Origin: Geobacillus proteiniphilus
GTDB taxonomy: Bacteria > Bacillota > Bacilli > Bacillales > Anoxybacillaceae
Assembly: GCF_001908025.1 (NCBI RefSeq)
Contig: NZ_MQMG01000027.1
Span: 1 to 47,989, forward strand
Direction: 5' to 3'
DNA: 47,989 bases
Part shown: positions 1 to 10,311 of the stretch, one piece after another
Layout: the number at the start of each line of letters is the position of its first letter
Position numbering within the stretch: position 1 is the stretch's first letter
Notes under the pieces: generated by a model
Seen by the model: the letters and a program-made list of their open reading frames with translations, nothing else
Databases searched by the model: none
What the model was told of the DNA's origin: nothing
Made by a program: the position numbers and the translations under genes

Positions 1-534
1 TGTTATATCGCCGTTGCCAGCGTTGGAACGAAATCGCTGTTTTTTAAGGGCAACCAATGCGCCTTTGTTCGCCGGCGATATGCGGCTTTGCGAAGGAGAT
101 TAGGAAAAGCCAAGAAGCTTCATGCGGTGCGAAAAATCGGCGACAAAGAGTCCCGCTGGATGAAAGGTGTCAACCACAAAATCAGCCGTCAAATTGTCAA
201 CTTTGCCCTCGCCAACGGTGTTGGCGTGATTCGCATGGAAGAATTGACGGGCATTCGAAAACGGGCAACATCGGCAAAAGAAGCAGGACGAAGCCTTCAC
301 TCTTGGGCGTTTCATCAACTGCAAACGATGATTGCCTATAAAGCCGAAATGGCAGGCATTCGGGTCGAGTGGGTGAATCCGACCTACACGAGCCAAACGT
401 GTAAATGTGGTCATCGAGAGAAAGCGAACCGAAACGGCATCCGCTTCCGATGCCAAAAGTGCGGATACACCCTCCATGCCGACTTGAATGGGGCGATCAA
501 CATCGCCAAAGCGATTTCAGGCTTGAGCGCCTAA
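1..534 (+). CDS. tnpB: TnpB-family RNA-guided nuclease / transposase OrfB (5' end cut by window)
   Basis: The frame is open from base 1, so the gene starts upstream of the window; the TTG and ATG codons inside are not credible starts. What remains is the second half of a TnpB. It has the RuvC-II glutamate in RMEELTGI, the C-terminal zinc ribbon (TCKCGH ... CQKCG) and the RuvC-III aspartate in HADLNGAINIA. The first cysteine pair is CXC rather than the usual CXXC. TnpB proteins cut DNA with an omega RNA made from the 3' end of the same element, and the needed RNA region follows directly. The RuvC-I aspartate is outside the window, so catalytic intactness cannot be confirmed. Confidence 0.9.
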   Translation, partial: CYIAVASVGTKSLFFKGNQCAFVRRRYAALRRRLGKAKKLHAVRKIGDKESRWMKGVNHKISRQIVNFALANGVGVIRMEELTGIRKRATSAKEAGRSLHSWAFHQLQTMIAYKAEMAGIRVEWVNPTYTSQTCKCGHREKANRNGIRFRCQKCGYTLHADLNGAINIAKAISGLSA

Positions 535-695
535 CCTAGCGCACTGGTCACAGGTGCGCCGCCCATCGGGGTACACGCTAACCCGATGGGACGGGGTGAT
601 GACACACCCCCGAACTTGGGCGTTGTCCAAACCAGAAATGGATGAGGACGCGAACGACCCAAGAATCCCATGGCTTTAGCCGTGCGGAGTGTCAA
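1..695 (+). mobile_element. IS200/IS605-type (TnpB) element, 3' part and right end
   Basis: The visible part holds the end of a TnpB gene and about 160 nt of structured non-coding DNA. It finishes in a short hairpin (CCCATGGCT / AGCCGTGCGG, 667-688) followed by GTGTCAA. I place the right end at 695 because the reading frame of the opposing channel gene resumes directly behind it and because TnpB elements commonly end in a subterminal hairpin plus a TCAA-like end. The left end and any tnpA lie outside the window, so autonomy cannot be judged. Confidence 0.75.
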
Positions 696-711
696 GGCTG
701 CCCGCTTGTTT
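560..711 (+). ncRNA. Probable omega RNA scaffold (560-695) plus guide (696-711)
   Basis: The 160 nt between the tnpB stop and the right end are strongly folded. Hairpins are CCCATCGGG / CCCGATGGG (562-590), GGGGTG / CACCCC (593-610) and the terminal GAATCC-CATGGCT / AGCCGTG stem ending GTGTCAA at 695. This matches the known plan of ISDra2-type reRNA, whose scaffold ends in a similar hairpin and a CAA end and whose guide is the flanking host DNA. The guide would then begin GGCTGCCCGCTTG, inside the 3' coding end of the neighbouring channel gene. The 5' end of the RNA is a guess. Confidence 0.6.
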
Positions 712-1312
712 TCTCCCCAACCGCCCGCCGCGGCAGCTTCCAGCCGTACGTGTATGACAAAACGCGCAAAGCGGCGACGACGATCAACAGCACATACAGC
801 TCCACGGGCGATTCGGCCCATTTCAGTCCGACGGCGAGGCCGGCGAGAATGGCCCAGGCGGCATAAATTTCTGCGCGCAACACGAGCGGCTTTCTTCCCG
901 CCAACACGTCACGGATAATGCCGCCGCCGCTTCCGGTCAACACAGCGGCGACGATGACCGCACTTAACGGATGCCCCATTTTGACTGCATACAGCGCTCC
1001 TTGGATGGCGAACGCCGACAGCCCAAGGGCGTCAAAAAAGTTGCCCCACCGCTTCCACGGCGGCAGCATTTGCTTTGGGAACAAATACACAACTGTCATG
1101 GCCGCCAAAGCGACAAGAAAGAGCGGCTGCTGTTCCCATAACGCCGACACGGGAACCCCGATCAGCAAATTGCGCACCGCCCCGCCGCCAAAAGCGGTGA
1201 CAATCCCTAAAATGTACACCCCAAGCAAATCGTACTCCTCTTCCATCGCGACGATCGCCCCGCTAATGGCAAAGGCGATCGTGCCGATGATGCTCAATAC
1301 TTCCCACGTCAT
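692..1312 (-). CDS. TRIC-type / UPF0126 membrane channel protein (YvgT-like)
   Basis: This 206-residue membrane protein is built of two similar three-helix units with the glycine-rich motifs [11 protein letters not shown] and [13 protein letters not shown]. These are typical of the trimeric intracellular cation channel (UPF0126) family, to which B. subtilis YvgT belongs; members are thought to conduct K+. The start ATG has a GGAAAGGA ribosome site. The stop codon TGA (692-694, read on the minus strand) is formed by the TCA of the adjoining transposon right end, and the last codon straddles the junction. The natural C terminus was therefore probably replaced by the insertion. Most of the protein is intact and likely functional. 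Confidence 0.8.
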   Translation of the reverse strand: MTWEVLSIIGTIAFAISGAIVAMEEEYDLLGVYILGIVTAFGGGAVRNLLIGVPVSALWEQQPLFLVALAAMTVVYLFPKQMLPPWKRWGNFFDALGLSAFAIQGALYAVKMGHPLSAVIVAAVLTGSGGGIIRDVLAGRKPLVLRAEIYAAWAILAGLAVGLKWAESPVELYVLLIVVAALRVLSYTYGWKLPRRAVGEKTSGQP

Positions 1313-1347
1313 TCGTGCTGTTCCTTTCCGTGCGGTGTTCTTGTATC

Positions 1348-1377
1348 ATTGTAGGGGCAAAAGCGGCGGAAAATCAA
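1348..1377 (-). promoter_or_regulatory. Sigma-A-type promoter of the TRIC-type gene
   Basis: On the minus strand TTGATT (1372-1377) and TACAAT (1348-1353) are separated by 18 bp, about 35 bp upstream of the start codon. Confidence 0.45.
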
Positions 1378-1417
1378 TCGTTTTTTTGGAACGAACTAGC
1401 AGACCGACGGTGGGATT

Positions 1418-1426
1418 TGGTATCAT
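1418..1426 (+). promoter_or_regulatory. Possible extended -10 element for hflX
   Basis: TGG-TATCAT (1418-1426) resembles an extended -10 (TGnTATAAT), 47 bp before the hflX start. No convincing -35 was found. Confidence 0.3.
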
Positions 1427-1472
1427 GAACGTAGAGAACATGTTCGCCGCGAGGGAAAGGAAGGGGGATGCC

Positions 1473-2720
1473 ATGAGCCGTGAACAAGCGATCCTTGTCG
1501 GCTGCCAGCTCGCTGGTGTCGATGATGAACGGTTTCGCTATTCGATGGAGGAGCTCGCTTCGCTCGTTGCGACGGCGAACGGCGAGGTTGTGGCAGAGTT
1601 GACGCAAAAACGTGAAGCGCCGCACCCGGCGACGTATATCGGCAAAGGGAAAACAGAAGAGCTCGCCGCCATAGTCAAGCAGCTGGAACCGGACGTCGTT
1701 ATTTTCAACAGCGAGCTCTCTCCAAGCCAAACGCGCAATTTGACGAAAATGCTTGGCGAGGTGAAAGTGATTGACCGGACGCAGCTGATTTTAGACATTT
1801 TTGCAAGGCGCGCCCGCTCGAAAGAAGGAAAGCTGCAAGTCGAGCTCGCCCAGCTGGAGTATATGTTGCCGCGCCTTAGCGGCCAAGGAGAGGCGCTATC
1901 CCGCTTGGGCGGCGGCATCGGCACGCGCGGCCCGGGGGAGACGAAGCTCGAGACCGACCGCCGCCATATTCGCCGCCGCATTGACGACATTAAAGCTGAG
2001 CTTGTGCGCATCGCTGAGCATCGAGGGCGGTATCGCGAGCGCCGGCAAAAAAACCAAGCGTTTCAAGTGGCGCTCGTCGGCTATACGAACGCCGGCAAAT
2101 CAACGATTTTCAATCGGCTGACCGCCGCCGATTCGTTGGAAGAAAATTTGTTGTTTGCCACGCTCGATCCGTTGACGCGCAAATGTGTCTTGCCATGCGG
2201 CTACACAGTGCTTGTCACCGATACGGTCGGGTTCATTCAAGACTTGCCGACGACGCTTGTCGCCGCGTTCCGCTCGACGCTCGAGGAAGTGACGGAAGCC
2301 GATCTATTGCTTCACGTCGTCGATTCGTCTCACCCGGATTACGTTGCGCACGAGCGAACGGTGTCGCGGCTGCTCGCTGAATTGGGGGCTTCTTCCATTC
2401 CGATGGTCACGGTGTACAATAAAAGCGATCAAAAAGCGTCGGAATTCATTCCGACAACGACTGCTTCCATCGTGATGAGCGCGCTTTCCGCCGCCGACAT
2501 TGACCGGCTCCGCTATTTTCTTGAAGAGGCGGTGAAACAGCAAATGGCCCGTTACGACGTGTCGATCCCAAGCGGTGAAGGAAAATTGCTCGCTCGGTTA
2601 AAATCGGACACCATTTTGCACGAATGGCATTATAATGAACAGGGGGGCACGTACGACTGCCAAGGATACGTGCTGCCTACGCACCCCTTGTATGGGGAGC
2701 TGCAATCATTCCAACGGTAG
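1473..2720 (+). CDS. hflX: Ribosome-associated GTPase HflX
   Basis: HflX is a GTP-binding protein that binds 50S/70S ribosomes and rescues or splits stalled ones under stress. The 415-residue frame has the N-terminal HflX domain ([10 protein letters not shown]; the [15 protein letters not shown] loop) followed by the G domain: G1 GYTNAGKST near residue 203, G3 DTVGF near 250 and G4 NKSD near 316. ATG 1473 is chosen because AAGGGGG lies 7-10 nt upstream and the length matches the family; the frame is open further upstream only by chance. It is followed after 13 nt by ynbB, as in B. subtilis (ynbA-ynbB-glnR-glnA). Confidence 0.95.
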   Translation: MSREQAILVGCQLAGVDDERFRYSMEELASLVATANGEVVAELTQKREAPHPATYIGKGKTEELAAIVKQLEPDVVIFNSELSPSQTRNLTKMLGEVKVIDRTQLILDIFARRARSKEGKLQVELAQLEYMLPRLSGQGEALSRLGGGIGTRGPGETKLETDRRHIRRRIDDIKAELVRIAEHRGRYRERRQKNQAFQVALVGYTNAGKSTIFNRLTAADSLEENLLFATLDPLTRKCVLPCGYTVLVTDTVGFIQDLPTTLVAAFRSTLEEVTEADLLLHVVDSSHPDYVAHERTVSRLLAELGASSIPMVTVYNKSDQKASEFIPTTTASIVMSALSAADIDRLRYFLEEAVKQQMARYDVSIPSGEGKLLARLKSDTILHEWHYNEQGGTYDCQGYVLPTHPLYGELQSFQR

Positions 2721-2733
2721 AAAGGGTTCATCT

Positions 2734-4005
2734 ATGTTTTGGACACAGTGGAGACACGGAGAAACCATCGCTCTTCTCATCGAGGAAATCGAAGCACAAA
2801 TCGCGCCGATTCACCGCCGCATCGATGAACTGGTCGACGTCAATCAATACCGCGTGCTTGAGAGCTTCCGTCGCCATCAAGTGAGCGACGCCCATTTCAT
2901 CCCGTCAACCGGTTATGGGTATGACGATGCGGGCCGCGATACGCTCGATCGCATTTACGCCGATGTGTTTGGAGCGGAAGCGGGGCTTGTGCGCCCGCAA
3001 ATCATTTCCGGCACGCACGCGATTGCGATCGCGCTGTTTGGCGTGTTGCGCCCGGGCGATGAATTGCTTTACATCACGGGCGCTCCGTACGATACGCTTG
3101 AGGAAATCGTCGGCGTCCGCGGCCGCGGCGTCGGCTCGCTGAAAGAGTTTGGCATTCGTTATCGCAGCGTGCCGCTCACAGCGGATGGGATGGTTGATTT
3201 TCCGGCCGTTCGCGAAGCGATCCATGAGCGGACGAAAATGATCGGCATTCAACGTTCGCGCGGCTATGCGGACCGGCCGTCGTTTACTGTCGAAGAGATC
3301 GGCAACATGATTGCATTCGTCAAGTCGATCAAACCGGATGTCGTCGTGTTTGTCGACAATTGCTACGGCGAATTCGTCGAGGAGAAAGAGCCATGCCATG
3401 TCGGCGCCGATTTGATGGCCGGCTCGCTTATTAAAAATCCGGGAGGGGGCTTGGCGAAAACGGGCGGCTACATTGTCGGCAAGCGGGAATATGTGGAGGC
3501 GTGCGCCTATCGGATGACCTCGCCGGGCATTGGAGCGGAAGTCGGTCCGTCGCTTTACAGCTTGCCGGATATGTATCAAGGCTTTTTCCTTGCGCCGCAC
3601 ACCGTGGGCCAGGCGCTCAAGGGGGCGGTCTTTACGGCGGCGATGCTCGAGCGGATCGGGCTAAAGACCTCGCCATCGTGGAAGGCGAAGCGAACGGATT
3701 TGGTTCAGTCCGTCCGTTTTGACGATCCGGAACAAATGGTGGCGTTTTGCCAAGCGATTCAGGCTTCCTCCCCGGTCAACGCTCATTTTACCCCGTACCC
3801 GAGCGACATGCCCGGCTATGAAGATAAAGTGATCATGGCCGCCGGCACGTTTGTGCAAGGGGCAAGCATTGAGCTGACGGCCGACGGGCCGTTGCGCCCC
3901 CCCTATGTCGCGTATGTGCAAGGCGGATTGACGTATTCGCATGTGAAAATCGCCGTCTGTTCCGCCATTCAGCGTTTGCTTGAACAGCAGTTGATTTGTT
4001 TGTGA
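2734..4005 (+). CDS. ynbB: PLP-dependent methionine gamma-lyase-like protein YnbB
   Basis: The 423-residue protein belongs to the aluminium-resistance/YnbB branch of Cys/Met-metabolism PLP enzymes. The lysine expected to bind pyridoxal phosphate is Lys234 in SLIKNPGGGLAKTGGY, and the cofactor-binding aspartate lies in VVFVDNCYGEF. The substrate is not established for this branch; a C-S lyase activity on a sulfur amino acid is the family inference. The start ATG has AAAGGG 7 nt upstream. It probably shares a transcript with hflX. Its stop codon overlaps the first GlnR operator of the next unit. Confidence 0.85.
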   Translation: MFWTQWRHGETIALLIEEIEAQIAPIHRRIDELVDVNQYRVLESFRRHQVSDAHFIPSTGYGYDDAGRDTLDRIYADVFGAEAGLVRPQIISGTHAIAIALFGVLRPGDELLYITGAPYDTLEEIVGVRGRGVGSLKEFGIRYRSVPLTADGMVDFPAVREAIHERTKMIGIQRSRGYADRPSFTVEEIGNMIAFVKSIKPDVVVFVDNCYGEFVEEKEPCHVGADLMAGSLIKNPGGGLAKTGGYIVGKREYVEACAYRMTSPGIGAEVGPSLYSLPDMYQGFFLAPHTVGQALKGAVFTAAMLERIGLKTSPSWKAKRTDLVQSVRFDDPEQMVAFCQAIQASSPVNAHFTPYPSDMPGYEDKVIMAAGTFVQGASIELTADGPLRPPYVAYVQGGLTYSHVKIAVCSAIQRLLEQQLICL

Positions 4006-4040
4006 GGAAACGTCACGTTTCATTGACTCATTTCCTAACA
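4001..4040 (+). promoter_or_regulatory. Two GlnR/TnrA operators upstream of glnR
   Basis: TGTGAGGAAACGTCACG (4001-4017) fits the GlnR/TnrA consensus TGTNA-N7-TNACA in all but the last base. TGACTCATTTCCTAACA (4024-4040) has a perfect TNACA half and resembles the B. subtilis glnRA o1 site, which also overlaps the -35. The two sites are 6 bp apart, the same gap I recall for the two B. subtilis glnRA operators. They fit autorepression of glnRA when nitrogen is plentiful. Confidence 0.8.
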
Positions 4041-4052
4041 TTATGGTAGAAT
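4023..4052 (+). promoter_or_regulatory. glnRA promoter
   Basis: TTGACT (4023-4028), an 18-bp spacer and TAGAAT (4047-4052). The -35 lies inside the second GlnR operator, so GlnR binding would block RNA polymerase. Confidence 0.7.
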
Positions 4053-4081
4053 AAAGGTATCAAAAGCGAGGAGGAATTGGC

Positions 4082-4483
4082 ATGAGCAGCCAAATTCGTC
4101 GTTCCATGCCATTGTTTCCGATTGGGATTGTGATGCAGCTGACCGACTTATCGGCTCGGCAAATCCGCTATTATGAAGAGCACGGCCTCGTCTCGCCCGC
4201 GCGCACCGAAGGCAACCGGCGGCTGTTTTCGCTCAATGACATCGACCGCTTGCTGGAAATTAAAGATTTGATCGACCAAGGCGTCAACTTGGCGGGCATT
4301 AAGCAAATTTTTGCCGCGCGGGAGGAAGGGCGCCACGGGCAGGCGGAGAAAGTCGAAAAAGTGGGAAAACCGAAGCTGTCGGACGAGGAACTGCGCGAAA
4401 TTTTGCGGAACGAATTGCTGCAGGCCGGGCGGTTCCAGCGCGCATCGCTTCGCCAAGGAGATCTCGCTCGCTTCTTTCATTAA
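4082..4483 (+). CDS. glnR: GlnR, MerR-family repressor of nitrogen assimilation
   Basis: The 133-residue protein has an N-terminal MerR winged helix ([35 protein letters not shown]) and a short C-terminal tail ([22 protein letters not shown]). In B. subtilis that tail contacts feedback-inhibited glutamine synthetase. GAGGAGG precedes the ATG. It heads the glnRA operon, 39 nt before glnA, and two GlnR operators sit in its own promoter. The known role is to repress glnRA (and other nitrogen genes) when glutamine synthetase is in its feedback-inhibited form. Confidence 0.95.
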   Translation: MSSQIRRSMPLFPIGIVMQLTDLSARQIRYYEEHGLVSPARTEGNRRLFSLNDIDRLLEIKDLIDQGVNLAGIKQIFAAREEGRHGQAEKVEKVGKPKLSDEELREILRNELLQAGRFQRASLRQGDLARFFH

Positions 4484-4522
4484 TCATGGAAAATGATTTC
4501 CGAGCCGGGGAGGAGTTTAGAC

Positions 4523-5857
4523 ATGGCAAAATATACGCGTGACGACATTCTACACATCGTCAAAGAGGAAAATGTCAAGTACATCCGCCTGCAATTCACT
4601 GATATTTTGGGCACGATCAAAAACGTCGAAATTCCCATCAGCCAGTTAGAGAAAGCACTTAACAACAAAATGATGTTTGACGGGTCGTCGATCGAAGGAT
4701 TTGTCCGCATCGAAGAGTCGGATATGTATTTGTATCCGGATTTGGATACGTTCGTCATTTTCCCGTGGACATCGGAAAAAGGAAAAGTCGCCCGCTTTAT
4801 CTGCGACATTTACAACCCGGACGGCACGCCGTTTGAAGGCTGCCCGCGCTACAACTTGAAGCGGATGTTGAAAGAGATGGAAGCGTTCGGCTTCAACGCC
4901 TTTAACTTAGGGGCTGAGCCGGAATTCTTCCTCTTCAAGCTTGACGAAAAAGGGCACCCGACGATGGAGCTGAATGATCGCGGCGGCTATTTCGATTTGG
5001 CGCCGACGGACCTCGGGGAAAACTGCCGGCGCGACATTGTGCTCGAGCTTGAGGAAATGGGGTTTGAAATCGAAGCGTCCCACCATGAAGTCGCCCCGGG
5101 CCAGCACGAGATCGATTTTAAATACGCCCATGCCATCAAAGCGTGCGACGACATTCAAACGTTTAAACTCGTTGTCAAAACGATCGCCCGCAAACATGGG
5201 CTGCATGCGACGTTTATGCCGAAGCCGATTTTTGGGATTAACGGTTCAGGGATGCACTGCAACCTGTCGCTGTTCCGCAACGGCGAAAACGCCTTTTTCG
5301 ATCCGAACGGCGATTTGCAGTTGAGCGATACGGCGCGGCAGTTTATCGCCGGCGTGCTGAAGCATGCGCCGAACTTTACGGCGGTGACGAATCCGACGGT
5401 CAACTCGTACAAACGCCTTGTCCCGGGTTATGAAGCGCCGTGCTATGTCGCCTGGTCGGCGCGCAACCGCAGCCCGCTCATCCGCATCCCGGCTTCACGC
5501 GGCATGAGCACGCGCATTGAGGTGCGCAGCGTCGACCCGTCGGCCAACCCATACTTGGCCATGGCGGTGCTTTTAGCCGCTGGGCTTGATGGCATTCGCA
5601 ACAAGCTCACTCCTCCGGCGCCGGTTGACCGAAACATTTACGTCATGACGAAAGAAGAACGGCTCGAAGAAGGCATTGTCGATTTGCCGGCAACGCTGCA
5701 TGAAGCGCTGGAAAACTTGAAGTCCGATGAAGTGATGATCCAAGCGCTCGGCAAACATTTATTCGAGCATTTCGTTGAGGCGAAAGAAATCGAGTGGGAT
5801 ATGTACCGGACGGCGGTTCATCAATGGGAATTAGATCAATATATGGAACTCTACTGA
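4523..5857 (+). CDS. glnA: Glutamine synthetase, type I-alpha
   Basis: It makes glutamine from glutamate, ammonia and ATP as a dodecamer. The ATG at 4523 (GGGGAGGA 8 nt upstream) gives 444 residues, exactly the B. subtilis length; an in-frame ATG 30 nt earlier lacks a ribosome site. Family features include [10 protein letters not shown], the metal/ATP motifs [11 protein letters not shown] and [11 protein letters not shown], and NRSPLIRIP. Arg62 (GFVRIEES) is present, the residue that mediates feedback inhibition in the Firmicute alpha type. No adenylylation-type tyrosine motif was seen. A strong terminator follows. Confidence 0.97.
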   Translation: MAKYTRDDILHIVKEENVKYIRLQFTDILGTIKNVEIPISQLEKALNNKMMFDGSSIEGFVRIEESDMYLYPDLDTFVIFPWTSEKGKVARFICDIYNPDGTPFEGCPRYNLKRMLKEMEAFGFNAFNLGAEPEFFLFKLDEKGHPTMELNDRGGYFDLAPTDLGENCRRDIVLELEEMGFEIEASHHEVAPGQHEIDFKYAHAIKACDDIQTFKLVVKTIARKHGLHATFMPKPIFGINGSGMHCNLSLFRNGENAFFDPNGDLQLSDTARQFIAGVLKHAPNFTAVTNPTVNSYKRLVPGYEAPCYVAWSARNRSPLIRIPASRGMSTRIEVRSVDPSANPYLAMAVLLAAGLDGIRNKLTPPAPVDRNIYVMTKEERLEEGIVDLPATLHEALENLKSDEVMIQALGKHLFEHFVEAKEIEWDMYRTAVHQWELDQYMELY

Positions 5858-5862
5858 TTCAT

Positions 5863-5896
5863 AAAAAAGCTGCCCCGTTTTCGGGGCAGCTTTTTT
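5863..5896. terminator. Bidirectional terminator between glnA and lexA
   Basis: AGCTGCCCCG-TTTT-CGGGGCAGCT with A- and T-runs on both sides; it can end both the rightward glnA and the leftward lexA transcripts. Confidence 0.9.
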
Positions 5897-5917
5897 ATGG
5901 GCGCAGTCCGGCACGGG

Positions 5918-6541
5918 TCAGTCGAACAGGCGGTAGACGCCGATCACTTTGCCGAGAATCGTGCAGTCGCGGACGATGATCGGCTCAAGATGAGCGTTTT
6001 CCGGCTGCAGGCGGATGTAGTCTTTTTCTTTGAAAAACCGCTTCACCGTCGCCTCGTTGTCTTCCGTCATGGCGACGACGATGTCGCCGTTGTTGGCTGA
6101 TGACTGCTGGCGGACGATGACGTAGTCGCCGTCGAGAATGCCGGCTTCGATCATGCTGTCGCCCATCACTTCAAGCATAAACAGCTGCTCCTCGCCAGCG
6201 GCGAGCCGCTTCGGCAGCGGAAAGTAGCCTTCGATGTTTTCCACCGCTGTAATCGGTTGGCCGGCCGTCACCTTGCCGATGATCGGCACCGAGATGATCT
6301 CCTCTTTTTCTTTCTCCTTGGCCATATCGTTGTCCAAAATTTCAATGGCACGCGGCTTCGTCGGGTCGCGGCGGATGTACCCTTTGCTTTCTAGGCGCGC
6401 TAAATGCCCGTGGACGGTCGAACTTGACGCCAGTCCCACCGCTTCCCCAATTTCCCGCACCGACGGAGGATAGCCCTTCGTTTTTACTTCCTGCTTAATA
6501 AATTCTAAAATTTGTTGTTGCCGTTTCGACAGTTTCGTCAT
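5918..6541 (-). CDS. lexA: SOS repressor LexA
   Basis: The 207-residue LexA has an N-terminal winged helix ([11 protein letters not shown] ... [25 protein letters not shown]) and a C-terminal S24 self-cleavage domain. The scissile bond is Ala93-Gly94 (VTAGQP); the catalytic pair is Ser129 (MGDSMIEAG) and Lys167 (ATVKRFF). RecA filaments trigger self-cleavage and so derepress the SOS genes. It is transcribed away from yneA, and the shared intergenic region holds LexA boxes on both promoters, so it represses itself and the yneA operon. Confidence 0.97.
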   Translation of the reverse strand: MTKLSKRQQQILEFIKQEVKTKGYPPSVREIGEAVGLASSSTVHGHLARLESKGYIRRDPTKPRAIEILDNDMAKEKEKEEIISVPIIGKVTAGQPITAVENIEGYFPLPKRLAAGEEQLFMLEVMGDSMIEAGILDGDYVIVRQQSSANNGDIVVAMTEDNEATVKRFFKEKDYIRLQPENAHLEPIIVRDCTILGKVIGVYRLFD

Positions 6542-6574
6542 TGTTTCACACCTCTCGCCACATCATTTGTCTTC

Positions 6575-6614
6575 ATTATACCATGAGGAAGATGAAAAAA
6601 CAAACGTAAGTTCG
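6575..6614 (-). promoter_or_regulatory. lexA promoter with LexA box
   Basis: On the minus strand TTGTTT (6598-6603), a 17-bp spacer and TATAAT (6575-6580). The box CGAACTTACGTTTG (minus strand, 6601-6614) fits the Bacillus consensus CGAAC-N4-GTTYG and overlaps the -35. Confidence 0.8.
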
Positions 6615-6623
6615 AGTTTTTTA

Positions 6624-6653
6624 TTGACACAAACAAATGTTCCTGGCTATAAT
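6624..6653 (+). promoter_or_regulatory. yneA promoter with LexA box
   Basis: TTGACA (6624-6629), an 18-bp spacer and TATAAT (6648-6653). A LexA box, CAAACAAATGTTCC (6630-6643), lies in the spacer with one mismatch in the outer base. A weaker third candidate is CGAACGAACATTCT at 6663-6676. Confidence 0.75.
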
Positions 6654-6693
6654 GAAGGAAAGCGAACGAACATTCTAGAAAGGGTGGGGGGAA

Positions 6694-7672
<979 letters not shown>

Positions 7673-7801
7673 TTGTGTGCCGCTCCTGGCCCTAAAGCGG
7701 CGAGCGGGCAAAGGAAGCCAAGATGCCATCGTTGCCATCTTCCCGGTTGATCAGATAAGATAAAACAGAGTGAGAATATGGCAGATAGGAGAAGATGATC
7801 A

Positions 7802-8032
7802 ATGATTGCCAAACATAAATTAGCCCGCATCAACGAACTGGCGAAAAAAGCGAAAACGTCCGGCTTGTCGGCCGAAGAGACGCTCGAGCAGGCGAAGCTG
7901 CGCCGCGAGTACATTCAAGCGTTCCGCAAAGCGATGACCGATATGCTCCATACGGTGACGATCATCGACCCGAACGGCAACGACGTGACGCCGAAAAAAT
8001 TAAAGGAAAGCCAGCGGCGGCGCTTCCATTAA
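7802..8032 (+). CDS. ynzC: DUF896 family protein YnzC
   Basis: A 76-residue, highly charged, mostly helical protein ([18 protein letters not shown] ... [13 protein letters not shown]). This is the DUF896 signature of B. subtilis YnzC, known as a small helical hairpin of uncertain role, linked with the SOS operon by position. AGGAGAAG lies 8 nt before the ATG. It is separated from yneB by 129 nt in which I see no further gene. Confidence 0.9.
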   Translation: MIAKHKLARINELAKKAKTSGLSAEETLEQAKLRREYIQAFRKAMTDMLHTVTIIDPNGNDVTPKKLKESQRRRFH

Positions 8033-8084
8033 GTCGCGAAAAAAAGAGACGGCGCCTCGTTTGTCCTGAAGGAGAAAATAAACG

Positions 8085-8114
8085 TTGTACAAGGAAGCCG
8101 ATTTTCTATATGAT
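8085..8114 (+). promoter_or_regulatory. tkt promoter
   Basis: TTGTAC (8085-8090), an 18-bp spacer and TATGAT (8109-8114), 37 bp upstream of the chosen tkt start. Confidence 0.6.
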
Positions 8115-8151
8115 AGTAAATGACACCATGTTGATGAAAAGGAGGAAGACG

Positions 8152-10158
8152 ATGGCGCATTCAATCGAGGAGTTGGCGATTACGACGATTCGAACGCTGT
8201 CGATTGACGCGATCGAAAAGGCCAAATCCGGACATCCGGGCATGCCGATGGGCGCGGCGCCGATGGCGTACACGCTTTGGACGAAATTTATGAACCATAA
8301 TCCGGCAAATCCAGGTTGGTTCAACCGCGATCGGTTTGTCTTGTCAGCCGGGCACGGGTCGATGTTATTGTACAGCTTGCTTCATTTAAGCGGATATGAT
8401 GTATCGATGGACGACTTGAAACAATTCCGTCAATGGGGAAGCAAAACGCCGGGCCATCCGGAATACGGCCATACGCCGGGCGTGGAAGCGACGACCGGAC
8501 CGCTCGGCCAAGGGATTGCGATGGCGGTCGGCATGGCGATGGCGGAACGGCATTTGGCCGCTACATACAACCGCGACGGGTTTGAGATCATCAACCATTA
8601 TACGTACGCCATTTGCGGCGACGGCGATTTGATGGAAGGAGTGGCGAGCGAAGCCGCGTCACTCGCCGGCCACTTAAAGTTGGGCCGCCTGATCGTCCTG
8701 TATGACTCGAACGACATTTCGCTAGACGGGGAGCTCAACTTGTCGTTCTCGGAAAACGTCGCCCAACGTTTCCAAGCGTACGGCTGGCAATATTTGCGCG
8801 TTGAGGACGGCAACAATATTGAAGAAATCGCCAAAGCGCTCGAGGAGGCGCGGGCGGACCTCAGCCGGCCGACGCTCATTGAAGTAAAAACGACGATTGG
8901 CTACGGCGCGCCAAATAAAGCGGGCACGTCCGGCGTCCATGGCGCTCCGCTCGGCGCGGAAGAGGCGAAGCTGACGAAGGAAGCGTACCGCTGGACGTTT
9001 GCCGAAGATTTTTATGTACCGGAAGAAGTATACGCCCATTTCCGGGAAAAGGTGCAAGAGCCGGGGGCGAAAAAAGAAGCGGAATGGAATGAACTGTTCG
9101 ACGCTTATGAGCAGGCGCATCCGGAGCTGGCTGCCGAGCTGAAGCGGGCGATTGAAGGGAAGCTTCCGGATGGCTGGGAGACGGCGCTGCCGGTGTACGA
9201 AGCGGGCAAAAGCCTGGCGACTCGCTCATCGTCCGGGGAAGTGATCAACGCCATCGCCAAAACGGTGCCGCAGTTTATCGGCGGTTCGGCGGACTTGGCA
9301 AGCTCGAACAAAACGCTCATCAAAGGCGGCGGCAACTTCCTGCCGAACAGCTACGAAGGGCGCAACATTTGGTTTGGCGTGCGCGAGTTTGCCATGGGAG
9401 CGGCATTGAACGGCATGGCGCTTCACGGCGGGTTGAAAGTGTTCGGCGGCACGTTCTTCGTGTTCTCCGACTATTTGCGTCCGGCGATCCGCTTGGCAGC
9501 GCTGATGGGCTTGCCGGTCATCTACGTCTTGACGCACGACAGCATCGCCGTCGGCGAAGACGGACCGACGCACGAACCGATCGAACATCTCGCTTCGCTT
9601 CGGGCGATGCCGAACTTGTCGGTCATCCGTCCGGCTGACGCGAACGAAACGGCGGCAGCGTGGCGGATGGCGCTCGAATCGACGGACAAGCCGACCGCCC
9701 TCGTCTTGACGCGTCAAGATGTGCCGACATTGGCGACAACAGCTGAGTTGGCGTATGAAGGCGTGAAAAAAGGTGCGTACGTCGTTTCACCGGCGAAAAA
9801 CGGCACTCCGGAGGCGCTATTGTTGGCGACCGGCTCGGAAGTCGGCCTGGCCGTAAAAGCGCAAGAAGCGCTCGCCGTTGAGGGCATCCATGTCTCTGTC
9901 ATCAGCATGCCATCGTGGGACCGCTTCGAAGCGCAGCCAAAATCGTACCGCGATGAAGTGCTTCCACCGGCCGTGACGAAGCGGCTCGCCATTGAAATGG
10001 GCGCGTCGCTCGGTTGGGAGCGCTACGTCGGCGCCGAGGGCGACATTTTGGCCATCGACCGATTCGGTGCTTCCGCTCCGGGAGAGAAAATCATGGCCGA
10101 GTATGGCTTTACGGTTGACAACGTCGTCCGCCGCACAAAAGCGCTGCTCGGCAAGTAA
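8152..10158 (+). CDS. tkt: Transketolase
   Basis: It is a thiamine-diphosphate enzyme of the pentose phosphate pathway that moves two-carbon units between ketose and aldose phosphates. The frame has 668 residues from ATG 8152 (AAAAGGAGGA 6 nt upstream). The earlier in-frame ATG at 8110 lies on the -10 element and is rejected. Motifs include [34 protein letters not shown], the ThDP site CGDGDLMEG, the pyrimidine-domain [20 protein letters not shown] and [16 protein letters not shown]. Position after ynzC matches B. subtilis. A terminator follows. Confidence 0.97.
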   Translation: MAHSIEELAITTIRTLSIDAIEKAKSGHPGMPMGAAPMAYTLWTKFMNHNPANPGWFNRDRFVLSAGHGSMLLYSLLHLSGYDVSMDDLKQFRQWGSKTPGHPEYGHTPGVEATTGPLGQGIAMAVGMAMAERHLAATYNRDGFEIINHYTYAICGDGDLMEGVASEAASLAGHLKLGRLIVLYDSNDISLDGELNLSFSENVAQRFQAYGWQYLRVEDGNNIEEIAKALEEARADLSRPTLIEVKTTIGYGAPNKAGTSGVHGAPLGAEEAKLTKEAYRWTFAEDFYVPEEVYAHFREKVQEPGAKKEAEWNELFDAYEQAHPELAAELKRAIEGKLPDGWETALPVYEAGKSLATRSSSGEVINAIAKTVPQFIGGSADLASSNKTLIKGGGNFLPNSYEGRNIWFGVREFAMGAALNGMALHGGLKVFGGTFFVFSDYLRPAIRLAALMGLPVIYVLTHDSIAVGEDGPTHEPIEHLASLRAMPNLSVIRPADANETAAAWRMALESTDKPTALVLTRQDVPTLATTAELAYEGVKKGAYVVSPAKNGTPEALLLATGSEVGLAVKAQEALAVEGIHVSVISMPSWDRFEAQPKSYRDEVLPPAVTKRLAIEMGASLGWERYVGAEGDILAIDRFGASAPGEKIMAEYGFTVDNVVRRTKALLGK

Positions 10159-10164
10159 CCGGGA

Positions 10165-10203
10165 AAGCTGTCCTTGCGTTGTTGCAGGGGCAGCTTGTTT
10201 TTG
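10165..10203 (+). terminator. tkt terminator
   Basis: AAGCTGTCC ... GGGCAGCTT with one G-U wobble, followed by GTTTTTGT. Confidence 0.7.
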
Positions 10204-10280
10204 TGAAAGATGGCTGCGCATTGGTCAAGCATTTTCGGGGTTGGATCGAGGGCAAAGGCTTGTTTATGACATGTTGGCCT

Positions 10281-10307
10281 GTTTGCGGCGGCATGGCCAC
10301 CGCAAAC
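10281..10307. repeat. 27-bp near-perfect inverted repeat upstream of sirA
   Basis: GTTTGCGG-C-GGC-ATG-GCC-A-CCGCAAAC: an 8-bp outer and 3-bp inner stem with a single mismatch between them. A-rich DNA follows on the plus strand, so it is not a plus-strand terminator. On the minus strand its T-run is upstream of the stem. An operator or RNA element is possible. Confidence 0.6.
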
Positions 10308-10311
10308 AAAA

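Noticed and set aside
918-1472. 600-codon version of hflX with a long N-terminal extension
   Set aside because: The extension is antisense to the TRIC-type gene and low in protein character; ATG 1473 has the ribosome site and gives the family length.
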